Shown here in pieces: positions 44,412 to 53,382 of a stretch of DNA of 64,000 bases. Numbering within the stretch: position 1 is the first letter of the stretch; the number at the start of each line of letters is the position of its first letter. Position numbers and translations under genes: made by a program. Source of the DNA: Ornithinimicrobium cavernae (lineage in GTDB: Bacteria; Actinomycetota; Actinomycetes; Actinomycetales; Dermatophilaceae); NCBI RefSeq assembly GCF_003121625.1, contig NZ_QDDJ01000003.1:248001-312000 (forward strand), written 5' to 3'. The notes below the pieces were generated by a model that saw only the letters and a program-made list of their open reading frames with translations, was not told the origin of the DNA and did not search any database.

Positions 44412-45494
44412 TCAGTCGCCGAGGCGCAGCCCCGACTCGGCGTGGAAGACGTGCAGGTGGTCGGACTTCGGCGCGAAGTGGACGACCTCGCCCTTCATCG
44501 GCGGCGTGCGGCCGTCGACGCGGGCGATGAACGGCTTGTCGTCGGCCTCCTGGCCGGGCACGCGGCCGTAGACGTAGGCGTCCGCGCCGAGCTCCTCGAC
44601 CACGTCGACCTCGATCGGCAGGCCCGTGCCGTCGGTGGACAGGCTCAGGTCCTCGGGACGCACACCCACGACGACCCGGTCGCCGGCCCCGGCGAGGACC
44701 TCGCGGGCGATCGGCAGGATGGTCTCCCCGAACCGCACGCCGCCGTCGGCGACCGCGACGTCCATCAGGTTCATGGCCGGGGAGCCGATGAAGCCGGCCA
44801 CGAAGGCGTTGTCCGGGTGGTCGTACATGCGGCGCGGGGCGTCGCACTGCTGGAGCACGCCGTCCTTGAGCACGGCGACCCGGTCGCCCATGGTCATCGC
44901 CTCCACCTGGTCGTGCGTGACGTAGACGGTGGTGACCCCGAGCCGGCGCTGCAGCGAGGCGATCTGGGTGCGGGTCTGGACGCGGAGCTTGGCGTCCAGG
45001 TTGGACAGCGGCTCGTCCATCAGGAACACCTGCGGCTGCCGCACGATGGCCCGGCCCATGGCCACACGCTGGCGCTGCCCGCCGGACAGGGCCTTGGGCT
45101 TGCGGTCCAGGTAGGGCTCCAGGTCCAGGATCTTGGCCGCCTCCTCGACCCGCTGGCGGATCTCCGCCTTGGACTTGCCGGCGATGCGCAGGGCGAAGCC
45201 CATGTTGTCGGCGACCGACATGTGGGGGTAGAGCGCGTAGTTCTGGAACACCATGGCCACGTCGCGGTCCTTGGGCGGCAGATCGGTGACCTCCCGGTCG
45301 CCGATCAGGATGCGGCCGGAGTTCACCTCCTCCAGGCCCGCGAGCATGCGCAGGCTGGTGGACTTGCCGCAGCCGGACGGGCCCACGAGCACGAGGAACT
45401 CGCCGTCGGCGATCTCGATGTCGAGGGAGTCCACGGCCGGGGCGTCCGAGCCGGGATAGATCCTGGTGGCCTGGTCAAAGGTCACAGTTGCCAT
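44412..45494 (-). CDS. ugpC: Sugar ABC transporter ATPase (MsiK/UgpC type)
   Basis: 360-residue CUT1-class ATPase. Motifs: Walker [27 protein letters not shown], signature ALSGGQRQRVAMGRA, Walker B VFLMDEPLSNLDA, switch His YVTHDQVEA. The C-terminal regulatory TOBE/OB domain is present (VVVGVRPEDLSLS). It is divergent from malEFG, whose gene set has no ATPase of its own, so it probably energises that importer; MsiK proteins of streptomycetes serve several importers. Confidence 0.93.
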   Translation of the reverse strand: MATVTFDQATRIYPGSDAPAVDSLDIEIADGEFLVLVGPSGCGKSTSLRMLAGLEEVNSGRILIGDREVTDLPPKDRDVAMVFQNYALYPHMSVADNMGFALRIAGKSKAEIRQRVEEAAKILDLEPYLDRKPKALSGGQRQRVAMGRAIVRQPQVFLMDEPLSNLDAKLRVQTRTQIASLQRRLGVTTVYVTHDQVEAMTMGDRVAVLKDGVLQQCDAPRRMYDHPDNAFVAGFIGSPAMNLMDVAVADGGVRFGETILPIAREVLAGAGDRVVVGVRPEDLSLSTDGTGLPIEVDVVEELGADAYVYGRVPGQEADDKPFIARVDGRTPPMKGEVVHFAPKSDHLHVFHAESGLRLGD

Positions 45495-45657
45495 GGTGAC
45501 TTCTCCTTCACCGGCAGGAACGTGCCGGACGATCCGTTGTAAAGGACGGTCCCGCCGCCGGATGACGACGGGTCAGCCGGGGCCGTGCCCCGTGAAGTCC
45601 CGGCCCTGGGGCCGGTCACCGGCGGCACTGCCCGTGACTATGTGCACACAGTACATC

Positions 45658-45682
45658 TGCAAGTTCTTGCAGAATTTGTAAG
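45658..45682 (+). promoter_or_regulatory. LacI-type operator upstream of malE
   Basis: TGCAAG (45658-45663) and CTTGCA (45666-45671) form a perfect inverted repeat with 2-base centre. CTTGCA (45666-45671) and TGTAAG (45677-45682) form a second, one mismatch off. CTTGCA/TGCAAG half-sites are typical of MalR-type LacI regulators in actinobacteria. The region 45495-45775 (281 bases) otherwise has no gene and separates the ATPase gene from malE. A promoter could be TTGCAG (45668-45673) with CATGCT (45690-45695). Confidence 0.6.
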
Positions 45683-45775
45683 GTGGTGTCATGCTAGCCG
45701 ACGTCCTCACCGGGACGAGCCCTGGCTGCGGCCACCGCGAGCTGCTCGCGGACCACCCTGTTCGAAGGAGAACAC

Positions 45776-47152
45776 ATGAAGCGCACGACCGGCGCGATCG
45801 CGATGGCGGGCATCACGGCCCTGCTGCTGACCGCCTGCGGTGGCGACACCGAGTCCGAGGACCCGACCAGCCCGGCGGCCGACGAGGCCGACGCGCCCGA
45901 GGGTGATGACGAGGGGGCGACGTCCGACGCGGGCGATGCCGCCGACGAGACCGCTGCCGGAGGTGAGGGCGACGCGGCCGGTGAGACCGCCGGCGCCCCC
46001 GCGGCCAGCGACGGCACCAGCCTGGTGATCTGGGCGGACGACCTGCGCGCCGCCGCCATCGAGCCGCTGACCGAGACCTTCACGGCGGACACCGGCGTCG
46101 AGGTCAAGGTCCAGGTGGTGGCCCAGGAGAAGCTGCGCGAGCAGTTCAAGGACGCTGTCGGCCAGGGAGCCGGCCCGGACATCACCATCGGCGCGCACGA
46201 CTGGCTGGGTGAGCTCGTCCAGAACAACGTCGTGGCCCCCGTGCAGATCGCCCCGGACGTCGCTGAGCAGTTCGTGCCCGAGTCGATCGAGGCCGTGACC
46301 TTCGAGGGCCAGCTCTACGCGGTGCCCTACTCCGTCGAGTCCCTCGCCCTGATCCGCAACACCGACCTCGCGCCGGAGGTGCCGGCCTCCATGGAGGAGC
46401 TCGTCGAGAACGGCCAGGCCATGGTCGAGGCCGGCGACACCGAGCTCATCCTGGCCCAGGAGCTGGGCAAGGAGGGCAACGCCTACTCGATGTACCCCTA
46501 CGTGTCCGCCTACGGCGGCGGCATCTTCCCGCTCCTCGAGGAGGGAGGCTTCGACGGCAGCAAGGCCATCCTGGACTCGCCGGAGACGCTGCAGGGTGCC
46601 GAGAAGCTGGCGTGGCTGGGCGAGGTGGGTGCGCTCAGCACCAACCAGGACGCCTCCAACGTCATCCCCAACTTCATCGACGGCAAGGCCGCCTACATGG
46701 TGTCCGGCCCGTGGGCGATCGACCAGATCACCGAGGGCGGCATCAACTACGCGATCGACCCGATCCCGGACTTCGCGGACGGTGGCGAGACCGCTCCCTT
46801 CCTGGGTGTCCAGACGTTCTACGTCTCCGCGGAGTCGCTGAACCCGCAGATCGCCCAGACCTTCGTGCAGGAGTACGTCCCCACGGAGGAGATCCAGGTC
46901 GGCATGTTCGAGGCCGACCGTCGCCCGCCGGCGCTGACCGCCGCGGCCGAGCAGGTCCAGTCCCAGGACGAGGACGTCGAGGCGTGGTCCGCCGCCGCCG
47001 AGGGCGGCACGCCGATGCCGAACATCCCGCAGATGAACGCGGTCTGGGGACCGTTGGGCAAGGCCACCGCCGACATCGTCGGCGGCGCCGACCCCGCCGA
47101 GCGCATGGCCACCGCACAGACCGAGGTCGCCAGCGCCCTGGGCGGCCGGTAG
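45776..47152 (+). CDS. malE: Maltose/maltodextrin-type sugar-binding lipoprotein
   Basis: 458-residue extracellular binding protein. Signal peptide with lipobox GITALLLTACGG; the Cys is at about residue 21. An acidic Ala/Asp/Glu/Gly-rich linker of roughly 55 residues follows. The binding domain begins LVIWADDLRAAAIEPL and includes PDITIGAHDWLGELVQNN and YAVPYSVESLALI, close to MalE. AAGGAGAACAC precedes the ATG. The sugar may be maltose, maltodextrin or trehalose; sequence alone does not decide. Confidence 0.9.
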   Translation: MKRTTGAIAMAGITALLLTACGGDTESEDPTSPAADEADAPEGDDEGATSDAGDAADETAAGGEGDAAGETAGAPAASDGTSLVIWADDLRAAAIEPLTETFTADTGVEVKVQVVAQEKLREQFKDAVGQGAGPDITIGAHDWLGELVQNNVVAPVQIAPDVAEQFVPESIEAVTFEGQLYAVPYSVESLALIRNTDLAPEVPASMEELVENGQAMVEAGDTELILAQELGKEGNAYSMYPYVSAYGGGIFPLLEEGGFDGSKAILDSPETLQGAEKLAWLGEVGALSTNQDASNVIPNFIDGKAAYMVSGPWAIDQITEGGINYAIDPIPDFADGGETAPFLGVQTFYVSAESLNPQIAQTFVQEYVPTEEIQVGMFEADRRPPALTAAAEQVQSQDEDVEAWSAAAEGGTPMPNIPQMNAVWGPLGKATADIVGGADPAERMATAQTEVASALGGR

Positions 47153-47160
47153 TCGCTCCG

Positions 47161-47234
47161 GACCTGGTGTGCCGACCCGGCCGGTCGGCATACCAGGTCC
47201 AGGTGGTGCGGGTCCGGTCCGCCGGACCCGCACC
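47161..47234 (+). terminator. Tandem stem-loops in the malE-malF gap
   Basis: Stem 1: 47161-47177 with 47183-47199, 17 pairs with one G-U and a 5-nt loop. Stem 2: GGTGCGGGTCC (47205-47215) with GGACCCGCACC (47224-47234), 11 perfect pairs and an 8-nt loop. Neither has a U-tract. Their place after the binding-protein gene suggests partial termination or mRNA protection that raises MalE over MalFG. Confidence 0.7.
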
Positions 47235-47280
47235 GTGACCACCTCCCCCTCCCCGACAACGACGTCCCCTGGAGTCCTCG

Positions 47281-48882
47281 ATGTCCCAAGCTCCCGTCGG
47301 CCAGCCGGTAGCGACCCCACCGTGGGTGCTCGCTGTGAAGTGGCTGCTGATCGCGCTCACGCTGGCCGCCTGCACCTACCTGGCCTGGCTCGCGGTCGAG
47401 GGCGGCTCGTGGCTCATCGTGACCGTGGTGGCCTTCCTCGCCATGTCCGTGCTGGTGGTGTACTCCACGCGCCGGGGCATCACGATGAAGTACCTGCTGC
47501 CCGGGCTCATCCTGCTGGCGCTCTTCCAGGTGTGGCCGATCGCCTACACGGTCGCCACCGCCTTCACCAACTACGGCGACGGGCACTCCCTCAGCAAGGA
47601 GGAGGCGATCGAGGCCATCCAGGCGCAGTCGGTCCGGCCCGCGCCGGACTCGGCCCGCTACGGGATGTCCGTGGCGATCCCCGAGGGTGAGGAGATCGCC
47701 ACCGCCGAGCTCTCCTTCCTGCTCACCCGCCCCGCCCAGGAGGGCGCGACCGGTGAGCACGTCGTGGACGGGCAGGAGCTGTTCGTCGGCACACTGGAGG
47801 GACTGGAGCCACTCCCCGTGGAGGGGGTGACGCTGCGCGGCAACGGCACCATCGGTGCGGCACCCGGCTACCGCGTGCTCACCCTGGTGGAGGCCAACGA
47901 ACGCGCCCAGGACGTCTCCGCGTTCGCCGTGCCCGTGGACGGCGACCTGGGGATCAAGGCGGCCACCGGCACCCAGGCCTTCGTCGGTCGCGCGACGACC
48001 ACCTACAACCCCGACGCGGACACGATGACCACCCTGGAGGGCACGGTCTACGTCGCCCGGGACGGCAACTTCGTCCCGCAGGACGGGCAGGGCCCGGCCC
48101 TGCCGACCGGCTGGACCGAGAACGTGGGGCTGGACAACTTCAGCTCGATCTTCACCGACTCCACCCTGCGCAACGGCTTCGTCAAGATCTTCGTGTGGAA
48201 CCTGGTCTTCCCGCTGCTCAGCGTCGGGTCGACGTTCCTGCTCGGGATGCTGCTGGCGCTGCTGTTCAACGACCCGCGCCTGCGCGGCAAGGGGATCTAC
48301 CGGTCCCTGCTGATCCTGCCGTACGCCCTCCCGATCTTCGTCACGGCGATCGTCTGGGCCGCGATGTTCAACCAGGACTTCGGCATGATCAACGAGGTCA
48401 CCGGACTGAACATCGACTGGCTCGGTGACCCGTGGGCGGCCCGGGCCGCCGTGCTGATCACCAACCTCTGGCTCGGCTTCCCCTACATGTTCCTGATCTG
48501 CACCGGTGCGCTGCAGTCGATCCCGACCGACGTCCGGGAGGCCGCCTCGGTCGACGGCGCAGGGCCGTTTCGCACGCTGTGGTCGGTGGTCATGCCGCTG
48601 CTGCTGGTCGCGGTCGGGCCGCTGCTGGTGGCCTCGTTCGCGTTCAACTTCAACAACTTCGGGCTGATCTACCTGCTGACCGGGGGTGGGCCGTTCGACG
48701 CCACGAACAGCCAGGTCGGCAACACCGACCTGCTGATCACCTTTGCCTACCGGCTCGCGCTGGAGTCGGGCACACCCAACATCGGGCTCGCCTCGGCCGT
48801 CAGCATCATCATCTTCCTCCTGGTGGGAGCCCTGAGCTATGTCGGCTTCCGCCAGTCCAAGGCACTCGAAGAGGTGAACTGA
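47281..48882 (+). CDS. malF: Maltose-type ABC transporter permease MalF
   Basis: 533-residue permease. Two helices at the start (VKWLLIALTLAACTYLAWLA), GMKYLLPGL-like third segment, then a large extracellular insert of about 150 residues (roughly 95-270) as in MalF P2. The core permease domain includes NLVFPLLSVGSTFLLGMLLA and the EAA loop REAASVDGAGPFRTLWSVVM. The ATG follows CCTGGAGTCCTCG after the tandem hairpins. It ends one base before malG. It contacts the binding protein through the insert, by family knowledge. Confidence 0.92.
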   Translation: MSQAPVGQPVATPPWVLAVKWLLIALTLAACTYLAWLAVEGGSWLIVTVVAFLAMSVLVVYSTRRGITMKYLLPGLILLALFQVWPIAYTVATAFTNYGDGHSLSKEEAIEAIQAQSVRPAPDSARYGMSVAIPEGEEIATAELSFLLTRPAQEGATGEHVVDGQELFVGTLEGLEPLPVEGVTLRGNGTIGAAPGYRVLTLVEANERAQDVSAFAVPVDGDLGIKAATGTQAFVGRATTTYNPDADTMTTLEGTVYVARDGNFVPQDGQGPALPTGWTENVGLDNFSSIFTDSTLRNGFVKIFVWNLVFPLLSVGSTFLLGMLLALLFNDPRLRGKGIYRSLLILPYALPIFVTAIVWAAMFNQDFGMINEVTGLNIDWLGDPWAARAAVLITNLWLGFPYMFLICTGALQSIPTDVREAASVDGAGPFRTLWSVVMPLLLVAVGPLLVASFAFNFNNFGLIYLLTGGGPFDATNSQVGNTDLLITFAYRLALESGTPNIGLASAVSIIIFLLVGALSYVGFRQSKALEEVN

Positions 48883-48883
48883 G

Positions 48884-49837
48884 ATGTCTCAGCCCACTGC
48901 CGCCGGGGTCCCCGGCGCCGTCCCGGCCGAGGTGCCCGGCCCGGCCGTCGGCACGGTGCCCGACACCGGGACCGTCCGGGTGCCGCCCGGCCAGAAGCCG
49001 CGCACCGGCGTGTGGTGGCGACACGCGCTGGCGGTCCTGGCGCTCGTCTGGGCGCTCTTCCCGGTGCTGTTCATTCTGTCGGCCGCGCTCAACCCGGCCG
49101 GCACGCTCAACAGCGCGTCGCCGGTGCCGACGGCGTTCTCGTTCGACAACTTCTCGGACCTGTTCGCCTCGCAGACCTTCCCCTTCTGGAGCTGGTTCCG
49201 CAACTCGCTGGTCGTCGCGGGTCTGGGCACGGTCTTCCAGGTCTTCATCGGTGCGGCCGCGGCCTTCGCCTTCTCCCGCCTGCGGTGGCGCGGGCGCCGG
49301 CCCGGCCTGATGGCCCTCCTGCTCTCCCAGATGTTCCCGGCGCTCCTGGCCTTCCCTGCCCTCTACCTGATGTTCCTCAAGATCGGGGACGTCCTGCCGG
49401 CGATCGGCCTGAACACCCTGTGGGGCCTGCTGCTGGTCTACCTGGGGGGCGCGATGGGAGCCAACGTGTGGCTGCTCAAGGGCTATTTCGACACCATCCC
49501 CAAGGAGCTGGACGAGGCCGCCAAGATGGACGGGGCGAGCCACGCGCGGATCTTCTTCACGATGACGCTGCGCCTGGTGGCCCCGATCCTGGCGACCGTC
49601 GGCATCCTGGCGTTCGTCGCCCTCTGGGGCGAGTTCCTGCTCGCCAGCATCTTCCTGCTCGACCAGGAGCGCCGCACACTCGGAGTGGGCCTGTACTCGC
49701 TCAACCTGGCCGACCGCAACAAGTACTTCGGCATGTTCTGCGCCGGTGCCCTGATCGCCTCCCTACCCCCGGTGGTCGTCTACCTCACCCTGCAGAAGCA
49801 GCTCATCGGCGGGCTCACGCAGGGCTCGGTCAAGTAG
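48884..49837 (+). CDS. malG: Maltose-type ABC transporter permease MalG
   Basis: 317-residue partner permease. About 45 polar Pro/Val-rich residues precede six helices. The EAA loop is DEAAKMDGASHARIFFTMTL and the C-terminus ends QKQLIGGLTQGSVK, the region that reaches into the MalFG cavity in E. coli MalG. It begins one base after the malF stop, so the two are translationally coupled. The lacI-type gene follows after 58 bases. Confidence 0.93.
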   Translation: MSQPTAAGVPGAVPAEVPGPAVGTVPDTGTVRVPPGQKPRTGVWWRHALAVLALVWALFPVLFILSAALNPAGTLNSASPVPTAFSFDNFSDLFASQTFPFWSWFRNSLVVAGLGTVFQVFIGAAAAFAFSRLRWRGRRPGLMALLLSQMFPALLAFPALYLMFLKIGDVLPAIGLNTLWGLLLVYLGGAMGANVWLLKGYFDTIPKELDEAAKMDGASHARIFFTMTLRLVAPILATVGILAFVALWGEFLLASIFLLDQERRTLGVGLYSLNLADRNKYFGMFCAGALIASLPPVVVYLTLQKQLIGGLTQGSVK

Positions 49838-49895
49838 CCGTGGCTCCCCGACGCGCGCCCCGCGCCACCCCTGCGACACAGCCGGCAGGTGGACG

Positions 49896-50900
49896 ATGAG
49901 CAGGCTGGCCGACCTGGCGCAGTACGCCGGCGTGAGTGAGGCCACGGTCAGCCGTGTCCTCAACGACCGGCCGGGGGTCGCCGCCGCCACCCGGCAGGCC
50001 GTGCTCACCGCGCTGGACGTGCTCGGCTACGAGCGGCCGAGCAAGCTGCGCCGCAGCAGCGCGGGACTGGTGGGGCTGATCGTGCCCGAACTCACCAACC
50101 CGATCTTCCCGGCCTTCGCGCAGGCCGTGGAGACCCACCTGGCCGCGGCCAACTACACCCCGGTGCTGTGCACGCAGGTCCCGGGCGGCGTCCACGAGGA
50201 CGAGTACGTCCAGATGCTGCTCGAGCGGGGAGTGGCCAGCATCATCTTCATCAGCGGCTACCACGCGGACACCAAGGCGGGCGTCGAGCGCTACACCACG
50301 CTGCGGGAGCGCGGGCTGCCGATCACGATGATCAACGGCTGGCGCGCGGACATCGAGGCCACCTTCATCTCCAACGACGACGTCGCCGGGGTGCACCTGG
50401 CCGTCCGGCACCTGCGGGACATGGGGCACACCAGGATCGGGCTCGCCACGGGGCCGTCCCGCTACGTGCCGGTCCAGCGCAAGCTCCGGGGCTACCAGGA
50501 GGCGATGGACGACCTGCTGCCCGGCTCGGACCAGTTCGTCCAGACCACCCTGTTCACCGTCGAGGGCGGCGCCGCTGCGGGGCGGCGGCTGCTGGACCAG
50601 GGAGTGACCGCGGTGGTCTGCGGGTCGGACATCATGGCGCTCGGCGTCGTCCGCGCGGCCCGGCAGGCAGGGCTGCGGGTTCCCGAGGACGTCTCCGTGG
50701 TCGGCTCCGACGACTCCCAGCTCATCGGCTTCACCGACCCGCCGCTGACGACGGTCCGTCAGGACGTCACGGCGATGAGCGAGGCCGCGGTGACGGCGAT
50801 CCTGGAGGAGATCCAGGGCGAGGAGGTCGCGCACCGGGAGTACCTGTTCGCCCCCGAGCTGATCCTGCGCGGCTCCACCGGCGCGGCCCCCCGGGGCTGA
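49896..50900 (+). CDS. LacI-family regulator of the sugar transporter
   Basis: 334 residues. The N-terminal HTH and hinge are RLADLAQYAGVSEATVSRVL and RPGVAAATRQAVLTALDVLG. The periplasmic-binding-like core shows GLIVPELTNPIFPAFAQAVE, FISNDDVAGVHLAVRHLRD and VVGSDDSQLIGFTDPPLTTV. It is the last gene of the mal operon and probably binds the CTTGCA-type operator upstream of malE. Likely a repressor relieved by the transported sugar (inference). Confidence 0.93.
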   Translation: MSRLADLAQYAGVSEATVSRVLNDRPGVAAATRQAVLTALDVLGYERPSKLRRSSAGLVGLIVPELTNPIFPAFAQAVETHLAAANYTPVLCTQVPGGVHEDEYVQMLLERGVASIIFISGYHADTKAGVERYTTLRERGLPITMINGWRADIEATFISNDDVAGVHLAVRHLRDMGHTRIGLATGPSRYVPVQRKLRGYQEAMDDLLPGSDQFVQTTLFTVEGGAAAGRRLLDQGVTAVVCGSDIMALGVVRAARQAGLRVPEDVSVVGSDDSQLIGFTDPPLTTVRQDVTAMSEAAVTAILEEIQGEEVAHREYLFAPELILRGSTGAAPRG

Positions 50901-50909
50901 GCCGGCGCG

Positions 50910-51710
50910 TCAGTCTGCGCGGCGCCGGGCGAGCAGCTCGCGGAGCACCAGCTGCACGTCCGCCTCGTCGGCGACCCGGTGCGTGGCGACGGTGTCACCG
51001 CTGCCGACCTTGATGGTCACGTGGGGCGGCGGCAGCACGGCGAAGGCCTCCTCGTCGGTGACGTCGTCGCCGACGAAGAGCACGGCGTCGACCTCCCGCT
51101 CCCGCGCCAGGTCGTGCAGGGCCGTTCCCTTGCCGACGTGCTGGGTGGCCATCTCGAGCACCCCCTTGCCGGGGGTCACGACCAGGCCGGTATGCCGTGT
51201 GAGCACGGCCTCTGCCGCCCGCACCGCGGCCTCCGCGTCCTGGTCGGACAGCCCCCTCGTGTGCAGCACCAGCGAGTGCGGCTTGCGCTCGATGCGCGCC
51301 AGCGGGTGCGCCCTGATCATCTCCGCCAGGTCCTCGTCCAGCGCCTCGAAGCGTGCCCGCTCGGCCGTGTCCGCCCCGGGAGCGGTGGGGTAGTGCGATC
51401 CCTCCACGCCGTGGCTGCCGATGAGCACCAGCGGCTCACCCATCCCGGACAGCTCGCGCAGCGTCGCCAGGTCACGCCCGGACACGATGGCCACCAGGGT
51501 GTCGGCCAGTGCAGCCAGGCCGCTGAGCAGCTCGCTGCTGCCCGGCAGCGCACGGGCGTCCATCGGCTCGTCGACCAGGGGGGCGAGGGTGCCGTCGAAG
51601 TCCATCGCGACGAGGATCCGGGGCAGCCGGGCGAACTGGTCCAGGGCCTCCGACAGGCGGTGCGGCAGCCTGCCGGCGTCCGTCCGACCGGACGTGGGGT
51701 CGAGCGTCAT
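50910..51710 (-). CDS. otsB: Trehalose-6-phosphate phosphatase
   Basis: 266-residue HAD phosphatase that releases trehalose. Motif I is VAMDFDGTLAPLVDEP with the nucleophile Asp. Also visible are IVSGRDLATL, SHGVEGSHY, the RKPHSLVLHTR segment, and VLFVGDDVTDEEAF as motif IV. ATG 51710 overlaps the otsA stop by 4 bases; the longer upstream frame is not used. It converges with the LacI-type gene 9 bases away. Confidence 0.94.
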   Translation of the reverse strand: MTLDPTSGRTDAGRLPHRLSEALDQFARLPRILVAMDFDGTLAPLVDEPMDARALPGSSELLSGLAALADTLVAIVSGRDLATLRELSGMGEPLVLIGSHGVEGSHYPTAPGADTAERARFEALDEDLAEMIRAHPLARIERKPHSLVLHTRGLSDQDAEAAVRAAEAVLTRHTGLVVTPGKGVLEMATQHVGKGTALHDLAREREVDAVLFVGDDVTDEEAFAVLPPPHVTIKVGSGDTVATHRVADEADVQLVLRELLARRRAD

Positions 51711-53161
51711 CCGCGGCCCGGCTTCCCCGGGGCGGCCTCCAGCGCGGTGAGGTACCGCTGCGCCCAGGCGTGCACATCGTGCGAGCGGACCCGGCGCCGC
51801 ATCGCCAGCATCCGCTTGCGGAGCGAGGCAGGATCCTCGCGCATCGCCGTGAGGATCGTCCCCTTGAGGCCGGCGATGTCGTGGGGATTGCACAGGAAGG
51901 CGCTGTTCAGCTCCTGGGCGGCCCCGGTGAACTCGCTGAGGACCAGGGCGCCGCGTCCGTCCCAGCGGCTGGCGACATACTCCTTGGCGACCAGGTTCAT
52001 CCCGTCGCGGAGCGGGGTGACCAGCAGGACGTCCGCGGCCTGGAACAGCGCGGCCATCTCTTCCTTGGGGTAGGCGTGGTGCAGGTAGTGCACGGCGGTC
52101 GCGCCGATCCCGGAGTGGTCCCCGTTGATGCGGCCGACCTGACCGTCGACCTGGCTGCGGAGGTCCTGGTAGGCGCTCACCCGCTCCCGGCTCGGCGTGG
52201 CGATCTGGAGCAGGGTGACCTCGGGGGCCGCGATGTCACCGTCCGCGAAGAGCTCGGAGATCGCGCGCAGCCGGTGCCGGATGCCCTTGGTGTAGTCGAG
52301 CCGGTCGATGCCCAGGAGCACCGTGCGCGGGTTGCCGAGGGAGGCGCGGATCTCGCGGGAGCGTCGGCGGACCGCAGGGGTCCTGGCGAGCTCCTCCATC
52401 GCGGTGAAGTCGATCGAGATCGGCACGCTGGCGGTGCGGACCCGACGCGGCTCGGCGCCGATCCGGCCGTCATCGGCCCCACGCCAGGAGATGACGTCAC
52501 CCGTCGAGCTGGTCCCCAGCAGCTGGTGGCAGGCACGGGTGAAGTTGGCGGCATCGTTCGTGCGCTGGAAGCCCAGGAAGTCCGCGCCGAGCAGCCCACG
52601 GAGCACGGAGTGCCGCCACGGAAGCTGCCCGAACAGCTCCACCGGGGGGAACGGGATGTGGTTGAACCAGCCGATGCGCAGGTCCGGGCGCAGGCTCCGG
52701 AGCATCGCCGGCACGAGCTGCAGCTGGTAGTCGTGCACCCAGACCGTCGCGCCCGTGTTGGCCACCTCGGAGATGGCCTGCGCGAACCGGGTGTTGACGC
52801 GTTGGTAGGACGCCCACCAGCTCCGGCGGAAGCGGGGCGGGACGATGACGTCGTGGTAGAGCGGCCAGAGCGTCTCGTTGCTGAAGCCCTCGTAGTGTCC
52901 GCGGACGTCCTCGGTGCTCAGTCCGATGGGGTGGAGCCGGACGCCGTTCCGGTCGAACGGCGCGACGTCCTCGCCGGGGTCACCGGCCCAACCGAGCCAG
53001 CAGGCGGTGCGGTCCTGCATCACCGCGTCCATGGCCGTCACCAGCCCGCCGGGGCTGGTCTGCCAGTGGGTCACGCCGTCGTCGTCGACCTCCCGGTCGA
53101 CGGGCAGCCGGTTCGCGGCGACCACGAAGTCGAACCTGTCGTGCGGGGACACCACAACCAC
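51707..53161 (-). CDS. otsA: Trehalose-6-phosphate synthase
   Basis: GT20 enzyme joining glucose from a nucleotide sugar to glucose 6-phosphate. About 484 residues. Family marks: FDFVVAANRLPVD, NETLWPLYHD, VWVHDYQLQLVPAML, GWFNHIPFPPVELFGQLPW, GIDRLDYTKGIRHRLRA and LRDGMNLVAKEYVASR with the substrate Arg/Lys set. Start uncertain: GTGs at 53161 and 53155 and a TTG at 53200 are in frame, with no strong ribosome-binding site. The 220 bases upstream to the kinase gene hold no other gene. Confidence 0.94.
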   Translation of the reverse strand: MVVVSPHDRFDFVVAANRLPVDREVDDDGVTHWQTSPGGLVTAMDAVMQDRTACWLGWAGDPGEDVAPFDRNGVRLHPIGLSTEDVRGHYEGFSNETLWPLYHDVIVPPRFRRSWWASYQRVNTRFAQAISEVANTGATVWVHDYQLQLVPAMLRSLRPDLRIGWFNHIPFPPVELFGQLPWRHSVLRGLLGADFLGFQRTNDAANFTRACHQLLGTSSTGDVISWRGADDGRIGAEPRRVRTASVPISIDFTAMEELARTPAVRRRSREIRASLGNPRTVLLGIDRLDYTKGIRHRLRAISELFADGDIAAPEVTLLQIATPSRERVSAYQDLRSQVDGQVGRINGDHSGIGATAVHYLHHAYPKEEMAALFQAADVLLVTPLRDGMNLVAKEYVASRWDGRGALVLSEFTGAAQELNSAFLCNPHDIAGLKGTILTAMREDPASLRKRMLAMRRRVRSHDVHAWAQRYLTALEAAPGKPGRG

Positions 53162-53382
53162 TCCATCGCTGTCTGATCGTCTGGGGCTCGCGCGGCGCAA
53201 CCAGGGCGGCTGCCTGCCGCGGACCGACTCCGGCTCCTGCGCCGGAAACCATTGGGCCGTCCTGGTCGTTCCTGGCCTCGAGCCTAGTCGGGCCCGCAGG
53301 GGCCCGCGATCCGACCCCGCAGCCCCGACCGAGGGCCTCGGGGTGCACTACTGAGACGAGGAGACGCAATACGGTGGGAGCC

